A stretch of DNA of 6,094 nt from Actinomycetales bacterium (GTDB lineage: Bacteria > Actinomycetota > Actinomycetes > Actinomycetales > Beutenbergiaceae). The notes under the pieces were generated by a model. That model was not told where the DNA came from. It worked only from the letters and a program-made list of their open reading frames with translations, and ran no database searches. How positions within the stretch are numbered: the stretch's first letter is position 1; the number at the start of each line of letters is the position of its first letter. The stretch spans positions 1 to 6,094 of the forward strand of contig JAENWO010000161.1 in NCBI GenBank assembly GCA_016649925.1. The letters are read 5' to 3'. Made by a program: the position numbers and the translations under genes. This document shows positions 5,512-6,094 of the stretch, one piece after another.

Positions 5512-6094
5512 GTGGACATCGGGTTCCTCGCGGCGTTCCTGGGTGGCGCCCTGGCGCTGCTCAGTCCGTGCGGCGCGCTCCTGCTGCCATCCTTCTTCGC
5601 CGGCACGGTCGGCACCGGCGGGCGGTTGCTGGTGCACGGCGGGATCTTCTACGCCGGCCTGGCGGTCATGCTGGTCCCGCTCGGTCTTGGTGCCTCGCTG
5701 CTGGGCACGATGCTCGTCGGCCAGCGAGCCGTGCTCGTCACCGTCGCAGGCTGGCTGATCATCGTCTTCGGCCTCATGCAGGTCTTCGGACTCGGCTTTG
5801 ACCTGCAGCGCGTGGTTCCCGGTGCCCGAGGCGTCGCCGCGACCGCCGGTCAGCGCCGAGGACTGTCGCGTTCCTTCCTCCTCGGGACCGTCTCGGGCGT
5901 GGCCGGGTTCTGCGCAGGGCCGATCCTCGGCGCGGTGCTCAGCCTGGCTGCCGCACAGGGGTCCGCTCCGGTCGCCGGCGCGATGCTCGCGGTCTACGGG
6001 GCGGGGATGGTCGTGCCCCTGGTGCTGCTCGCCGCGATCTGGACCCGCCTGGGCACGGCCGGTCGGTCGCGGCTGCGCGGGCGCGAGTTCGCCG
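5512..6094 (+). CDS. CcdA/DsbD-family thiol-disulfide transport membrane protein (3' end outside window)
   Basis: The 194 complete codons present encode a polytopic membrane protein of the CcdA/DsbD group, which carries reducing equivalents from cytoplasmic thioredoxin across the membrane to an outside thiol acceptor. Both redox cysteines are visible in their conserved surroundings: LLSPCGALLLPSFFAG (Cys20) in the first helix and GFCAGPILGAVLSL (Cys134) in the helix that mirrors it. Further helices lie at about 42-64, 71-92, and 160-179. CcdA proteins usually have about 200-280 residues, so probably only the last helix is missing. The start is set at the GTG at 5512 because of the ribosome site before it; a GTG at 5506 overlapping the DsbA-like stop would add two residues. 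Adjacent DsbA-like and CcdA genes imply that this protein reduces, or exchanges electrons with, its neighbour. A cytochrome c maturation role is possible, but no ResB/CcsA gene is in view. Confidence 0.92.
   Translation, partial: MDIGFLAAFLGGALALLSPCGALLLPSFFAGTVGTGGRLLVHGGIFYAGLAVMLVPLGLGASLLGTMLVGQRAVLVTVAGWLIIVFGLMQVFGLGFDLQRVVPGARGVAATAGQRRGLSRSFLLGTVSGVAGFCAGPILGAVLSLAAAQGSAPVAGAMLAVYGAGMVVPLVLLAAIWTRLGTAGRSRLRGREFA

Overview
The window is GC-rich DNA (roughly 70% G+C by eye, with strong G/C preference at third codon positions), has GTG starts and tightly overlapping operons. It looks like a high-GC actinobacterium. A Micrococcales relative such as the Cellulomonadaceae or Promicromonosporaceae is an inference from codon style, not something the sequence proves.

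Left part (1-2117, + strand). A short 15-bp tandem repeat at the edge is followed by a complete membrane-anchored endonuclease/exonuclease/phosphatase-fold protein (65-1084). Next comes the first half of a sensor histidine kinase (from 1136), which stops just after its phospho-acceptor His box. At about 1811-1818 the sequence switches abruptly to the last 99 codons of a MalG-type sugar ABC-transporter permease (to 2117). Two unrelated genes are therefore fused as fragments. A second discontinuity lies just past the permease stop (about 2117-2130), where a convergent NifX/FeMo-co-type gene loses its own 3' end. Either a real rearrangement or an assembly chimera lies at 1811-2130.

Middle part (2118-4615, - strand). 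Read leftward, this is a compact gene series: a four-helix membrane protein with a GCPVCNK motif, a BlaI/MecI-family repressor, an M56 (BlaR1-like) zinc metallopeptidase, a doubtful 76-aa ORF containing an 18-bp tandem repeat, and a NifX-like protein. The first three genes overlap by 4-8 nt, so they are almost certainly cotranscribed.

Right part (4739-6094, + strand). This divergent operon encodes a membrane-anchored DsbA-like thiol oxidoreductase (CPFC) and a CcdA/DsbD-type electron-transfer membrane protein with conserved SPCG and GFCAGP motifs, cut by the window end.

Between the two operons lies a 39-bp near-perfect palindrome (4620-4658). It consists of two CTATG-N3-CATAG dyads with centres 20 bp apart, which fits tandem BlaI-family operators. 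The simplest reading is a BlaI/M56 sensor-repressor pair that controls itself and an extracytoplasmic thiol-disulfide module. Cysteine pairs occur in the membrane protein, in the predicted outside loop of the M56 protease and in the repressor. A thiol/redox or cell-envelope signal, rather than beta-lactam, is therefore an attractive but unproven input. This divergent module is the most interesting item in the window.
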